Positions 6,748 through 9,739 of a stretch of DNA of 9,739 nt are shown piece after piece; positions within the stretch are counted from its first letter, which is position 1, and each line of letters begins with the position of its first letter. The position numbers were made by a program, and so were the translations under genes. The DNA lies in the NCBI GenBank assembly GCA_902489515.1, contig CABUAL010000047.1, forward strand, positions 1 through 9,739, given 5' to 3'. Below the pieces are notes generated by a model that saw only the letters and a program-made list of their open reading frames with translations, made no database searches and was not told where the DNA came from. The DNA comes from an uncultured Collinsella sp. (GTDB taxonomy: Bacteria; Actinomycetota; Coriobacteriia; Coriobacteriales; Coriobacteriaceae).

Positions 6748-6766
6748 TCCGCGATGGCCAGGTGCG

Positions 6767-6795
6767 CTGACGCTCGCGTACTTATGGGCTAGACT
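6767..6795 (+). promoter_or_regulatory. Candidate fchA promoter P2
   Basis: CTGACG (6767-6772) and TAGACT (6790-6795) are 17 bp apart, each four of six consensus bases. The start would be near 6802, about 20 bp before the palindrome at 6822-6837. Confidence 0.35.
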
Positions 6796-6821
6796 TAGCA
6801 CCATTACGTGATCGATGCGGT

Positions 6822-6837
6822 CGGCCGACGTCGGCCG
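6822..6837. promoter_or_regulatory. 16-bp perfect palindrome in the fchA leader
   Basis: CGGCCGACGTCGGCCG is self-complementary over all 16 bases. The flanking CGGTCGG (6818-6824) and CCGACCG (6839-6845) could form an alternative 7-bp hairpin. It lies between candidate promoter P2 and the fchA start codon, so it may be an operator or a leader RNA structure. Its 12-bp core GCCGACGTCGGC also occurs at 2869-2880. Confidence 0.5.
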
Positions 6838-6874
6838 CCCGACCGATATATATGACTTGAAGGTGCGTGTGCGT

Positions 6875-7507
6875 ATGAGCCAAGAGATGATGGATAAAAC
6901 CTGTCGCGGTTTTGCCGAGGCGCTGGCCGCGCGCGAGCCAGTTCCCGGTGGTGGCAGCGCGAGCGCTTTTGTGGGCGCGCTGGGCGCCTCGCTGTGCGGA
7001 ATGGTTGCCCGCTACGGTGCGACCAATCCCGCGCTTGCTGATCGTGCGGATGACCTGACGCGTGCGTTTGCCCAGGCAGACGAGTTGGCGCAGGAACTAG
7101 TGGGCCTGGTTGCCGAGGATGTGCGTGCGTACGGCCAGGTGTCTGCGGCATACGGTATTCCGCGCGAGGACCCGGCTCGACCGGCTGCGATTCAGGACGC
7201 GTTGCACGTGGCGGCCATGCCGCCGTATCGGATCATGGATGCCTGCGGGCGCGCGCTGGCGCTGCTCGAGGACATGGCAGACAAAGGCTCGCGCCAGTTG
7301 CTGTCCGACGTGGCGTGCGGTGCCGTATTCTGCCGCGCTGCCATGCAGGGCGCGAGCCTGACGCTCTTTGCCAACACCACATCTATGAAAGACCGGGCGC
7401 GCGCCGAGGAACTCGAGGCGGCGTGCGATGAGCTGCTGGATACGTGGCTGCCGCGCGCTGATGCGCTGGCGCGCCGCGCCGCCGATGCCGCGAGGAAGAG
7501 GGGGTAG
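6875..7507 (+). CDS. fchA: Cyclodeaminase/cyclohydrolase family protein, FchA-like
   Basis: The 210-residue product belongs to the FTCD_C/FchA family, all-helical cytoplasmic enzymes of one-carbon folate metabolism. Members convert 5-formimino-THF to 5,10-methenyl-THF plus ammonia, or hydrolyse 5,10-methenyl-THF to 10-formyl-THF. The signature PVPGGGSASAFVGALGASL is at 22-40, and SDVACGAVFCRAAMQGA (144-160) matches the conserved C-terminal helix block. Length is normal for the stand-alone family. The frame is open back to ATG 6815, but that start has no ribosome binding site and would put the palindrome inside the gene. ATG 6875 has GAAGG 11 nt upstream and fits the family's N-terminus. folD follows after 2 bp, so the two are surely co-transcribed and probably translationally coupled. 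The FolD partner lacks its cyclohydrolase residues, which favours the methenyl-THF cyclohydrolase role here. Confidence 0.85.
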   Translation: MSQEMMDKTCRGFAEALAAREPVPGGGSASAFVGALGASLCGMVARYGATNPALADRADDLTRAFAQADELAQELVGLVAEDVRAYGQVSAAYGIPREDPARPAAIQDALHVAAMPPYRIMDACGRALALLEDMADKGSRQLLSDVACGAVFCRAAMQGASLTLFANTTSMKDRARAEELEAACDELLDTWLPRADALARRAADAARKRG

Positions 7508-7509
7508 CC

Positions 7510-8364
7510 ATGGCAGAGCTGCTCAAGGGTGCTCCCGTTGCCCGTGCTTTGACCGAGGAGCTCGCCGCTCGCTGCACGGCTTTGCGCGAGCGCGGCGTTG
7601 TGCCGACGCTGGCCATCGTTCGCGTGGGCGAGCGCGAGGACGATCTATCCTACGAGCGCGGCGCCCTCAAGCGCTGCGAGAAGGTTGGCATCGAGGCTCG
7701 CCGCATTTTGCTTCCCGCCGATGTTTCGCAGGACGAGCTGCTGGCGGCTATTAAGGACATCAATGCTGACCCCGCTGTTCACGGCTGCCTGATGTTTCGC
7801 CCGCTTCCCGCTGGACTTGACGAGGATGCGGTTGCCGCGGCGCTCGATCCCGCCAAGGACGTCGACTCCATGACGCCGGCTTCACTGCTCACCACGCTTT
7901 CGGGGCGCGGCGAGGGTTTTGCCCCCTGCACAGCCGAAGCCGTGCTTGCTTTGCTGGATCATTACGGCGTTGAGCTGGATGGGGCCAAGGTTGCTGTGGT
8001 CGGACGCTCACTGGTAATTGGCCGCCCCGTTGCCGCCATGCTTACGGCGCGCAACGCAACCGTGACGACGTGCCATACGCATACGCGCGATCTTGCCGCC
8101 GAGTGCTGTGCTGCCGACATTGTGGTTGCCGCCGTTGGACGCGCGCGCACGATTGGCGCAGATGCGGTCTGCGAGGACCAGGCGATTATCGATGTTGGCA
8201 TTAATTGGGACGAAGCCGCTGGCAAGCTGGTCGGCGACGTCGATTTTGATGCCGCGGAGCCGGTTGTTGGCGCAATCACCCCCGTGCCGGGTGGCGTGGG
8301 CGCCGTGACGACAGCAATTCTCGCCAAGCACGTGATCGAGGCGGCTGAGCGCGCGGTAAAATAG
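7510..8364 (+). CDS. folD: FolD-type methylene-THF dehydrogenase, cyclohydrolase residues replaced
   Basis: The 284-residue product is a full-length FolD homologue. The N-terminal catalytic domain runs to about 145, followed by the NAD(P)-binding domain with VVGRSLVIGRPVAAML (163-178) and NATVTTCHTHT (182-192), and the family signature PVPGGVGAVTTA (258-269). It oxidises 5,10-methylene-THF to 5,10-methenyl-THF in the cytoplasm. Aligned without gaps to human MTHFD1, Tyr52 and Asp125 are kept (Tyr48, Asp119), but Lys56 becomes Ala52 and Gln100 becomes Phe96. Lys56 and Gln100 serve the cyclohydrolase reaction, so this protein is probably dehydrogenase only, with FchA doing the next step. ATG 7510 overlaps nothing but sits 2 bp after the fchA stop, with AGGAAGAGGGGG just upstream. 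The cofactor preference, NAD or NADP, cannot be decided by eye. Confidence 0.9.
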   Translation: MAELLKGAPVARALTEELAARCTALRERGVVPTLAIVRVGEREDDLSYERGALKRCEKVGIEARRILLPADVSQDELLAAIKDINADPAVHGCLMFRPLPAGLDEDAVAAALDPAKDVDSMTPASLLTTLSGRGEGFAPCTAEAVLALLDHYGVELDGAKVAVVGRSLVIGRPVAAMLTARNATVTTCHTHTRDLAAECCAADIVVAAVGRARTIGADAVCEDQAIIDVGINWDEAAGKLVGDVDFDAAEPVVGAITPVPGGVGAVTTAILAKHVIEAAERAVK

Positions 8365-8398
8365 GCGTTTGGAGGCTGTTTAGGGGGTTGGTTAGATA

Positions 8399-8636
8399 CC
8401 CCGTGGTCAAATAATGCCAAATATGAGTACTGTTGCCAAGTTAGTCACATATGTTTGAGATCATTTTGGTTCTTTAGCGATAAGTAATATCGTTAAAGAG
8501 CCAATTTTATTGGACGTATGGGGAATTACTAGACTCAGTTTTTGGACAGGTGAGGATTCCCGGCGCCCGGAACAGTGCAATTTGCTGCCACTAAATTTGT
8601 GACAGTACTCATATTTGGCATTTTTTGACCACGGGG
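8399..8636. repeat. 238-bp element with long inverted ends
   Basis: The first 35 bases (8399-8433, beginning CCCCGTGGTCAAA) match the reverse complement of 8602-8636 at 34 of 35 positions. Similarity continues more weakly to about 8446 and 8589. The AT-richer interior carries another hairpin at 8468-8502. No open reading frame of note lies inside and no target-site duplication is clear. It fits a non-autonomous miniature transposable element (MITE) or a dispersed intergenic repeat; an invertible segment is the alternative. It lies 34 bp after the folD stop and 83 bp before the dipeptidase start. Confidence 0.8.
8468..8502 (+). terminator. Internal hairpin, possible terminator after folD
   Basis: GGTTCTTTAGCGAT (8468-8481) pairs with ATCGTTAAAGAGCC (8489-8502) over 14 positions with two G-U pairs and a 7-nt loop, followed by AATTTTATT. 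It could end the fchA-folD transcript, though the T-run is interrupted and it may simply be part of the repeat element. Confidence 0.4.
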
Positions 8637-8719
8637 GCTGCCGAGGCCGTGGTTTCGCCCTTTCTGCGCCGAAGCGATACACTGTTGCCGTTTGATTTCT
8701 TCGCTCAAGGAGGATGCGC

Positions 8720-9739
8720 ATGCCGTGCACAACGATTCTGGTCGGTAAAAACGCAAGCTACGACGGGTCGACCCTGGTCGCGCGTAACGAGGACTCGTCC
8801 AACGGGGTATTTGAGCCCAAGCGCATGCGCGTAGTGCATCCCGACGAGCAGCCGCGTGTCTACACGAGCGTCCTGAGCCACCTGACCGTTGAGCTGCCCG
8901 ATAACCCCATGCGCTATACGAGCGTCCCCGATGTTGTCCCGGGCCACGGTATCTGGGCCGAGGCCGGTTTCAACGAGCTCAATGTTGGCATGTCCGCAAC
9001 CGAGACGCTTACCACCAACGAGCGCGTCCGCGGCGCCGATCCGCTCGTGGACTACGTGCCCGCCAAGGGCAACGAGGGTGAGGACGGCTATGTGCCGGCG
9101 CAGCCCGGTGGCCTGGGCGAGGAGGACATGGTGACCCTGGTGCTGCCGTATGCCAAGTCCGCCCGCGACGGCGTGCGTATCTTGGGCGACCTGCTCGAGC
9201 GCTACGGCACTTACGAGAACAACGGCATCGCCTTTAGCGACGTGGACGAGATCTGGTGGCTCGAGACCATCGGCGGTCACCACTGGATCGCTAAGCGCGT
9301 GCCTGACGACGCCTATGTGACCATGCCCAACCAGCTGGGCATCGACAGCTTTGACCTGGATGACGCCGAGGGCGCCCAGGCCGACCATATGTGCTCCGCC
9401 GACCTGCGCGCCTGGATGGCCGAGTGGCATCTGGACCTGACGCTGGGCGTCGAGAGCGACGGCCCGGCTGCCGTCTTTAACCCGCGCGAGGCCTTTGGCT
9501 CGCACAGCGACAGCGACCATGTCTACAACACGCCGCGCGCCTGGTACATGCAGCGCTGCCTCAACCCCAGCGACGTGTGGGATGGCCCCGACGCCGACTA
9601 CACGCCCGAGAGCGACGATATCCCCTGGAGCCGCGTGCCCGAGCGCAAGGTGACCATCGAGGACATCAAGTACGTGCTCTCGAGCCACTACCAGGGCACG
9701 GAGTACGACTGCTACGGCAGCAAGGGCACGCCCGCTACG
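8720..9739 (+). CDS. C69-family dipeptidase, 3' end outside window
   Basis: The frame is open from ATG 8720 to the window end, giving 340 codons of a family that usually has about 470-550. The product starts [20 protein letters not shown] with ARNED following, the signature of C69 (PepD-like) dipeptidases. These are N-terminal-nucleophile enzymes in which the cysteine, here Cys3, becomes the catalytic N-terminus after processing. Further family-like stretches are [16 protein letters not shown] (about 81-96) and [20 protein letters not shown] (about 176-195). No signal peptide is seen, so it should be cytoplasmic and release amino acids from dipeptides. AAGGAGG lies 6 nt before the ATG, a very strong ribosome binding site. 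A -10-like TACACT is at 8678-8683 without a clear -35. The inverted-repeat element separates it from folD. An antisense frame at 8705-9688 is a composition artefact. Confidence 0.92.
   Translation, partial: MPCTTILVGKNASYDGSTLVARNEDSSNGVFEPKRMRVVHPDEQPRVYTSVLSHLTVELPDNPMRYTSVPDVVPGHGIWAEAGFNELNVGMSATETLTTNERVRGADPLVDYVPAKGNEGEDGYVPAQPGGLGEEDMVTLVLPYAKSARDGVRILGDLLERYGTYENNGIAFSDVDEIWWLETIGGHHWIAKRVPDDAYVTMPNQLGIDSFDLDDAEGAQADHMCSADLRAWMAEWHLDLTLGVESDGPAAVFNPREAFGSHSDSDHVYNTPRAWYMQRCLNPSDVWDGPDADYTPESDDIPWSRVPERKVTIEDIKYVLSSHYQGTEYDCYGSKGTPAT

Noticed and set aside
6600..6874. ZTP or other folate-related riboswitch upstream of fchA-folD
   Set aside because: The conserved ZTP-motif elements were looked for and not found; only repeats, promoters and the palindrome are visible.
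6815..6874. N-terminal extension of FchA from ATG 6815
   Set aside because: No ribosome binding site, the added residues do not fit the family, and the extension would cover the palindrome next to candidate promoter P2.
8705..9688. 327-codon open frame on the - strand
   Set aside because: It is antisense to the C69 dipeptidase, whose start, ribosome binding site and motifs are unmistakable; the valine/histidine-rich product is a composition artefact.

Overview
The window looks like a piece of a high-GC, Gram-positive gut anaerobe, most likely a Coriobacteriia member such as Collinsella. That is inferred from the GC-rich codon use, strong AGGAGG-type ribosome binding sites, a LAxTG-type sorting signal, an FchA/FolD folate pair and a C69 dipeptidase. 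No rRNA, tRNA, CRISPR array, transposase or phage gene was recognised.

Left part (1-530): no ordinary protein gene. The + strand can fold into an extended structured RNA that resembles 6S RNA around 33-75, and it ends at a strong hairpin terminator (271-297). A 30-codon reading frame on the - strand (319-411) converges on the same hairpin.

530-2431, - strand: a DraG-like ADP-ribosylglycohydrolase lies 63 bp downstream of a YhcG/DUF1016-type PD-(D/E)XK nuclease, probably in one transcript. Divergent from the nuclease is a small PH-like protein (2600-2869).

3039-5531, - strand: a large exported surface protein with a Tat signal, a possible beta-trefoil region, a PI-PLC X catalytic domain, a low-complexity wall spacer and an LAGTG sorting signal. 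Its terminator is at 2972-3006. Upstream lies a small lipoprotein (5837-6412, - strand) with its own terminator at 5735-5765.

6413-6874: a regulatory region between the divergent lipoprotein and fchA-folD genes. It holds a 19-nt repeat present twice, an orphan - strand terminator that implies an unannotated short transcript, two candidate promoters for fchA and a 16-bp perfect palindrome.

6875-8364, + strand: fchA and folD, 2 bp apart. The FolD protein lacks the lysine and glutamine needed for the cyclohydrolase step, so FchA probably supplies that step and FolD acts as the dehydrogenase. Between folD and the next gene is a 238-bp element with near-perfect 35-bp inverted ends (8399-8636). 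The window ends inside a C69-family dipeptidase gene (8720 onward).
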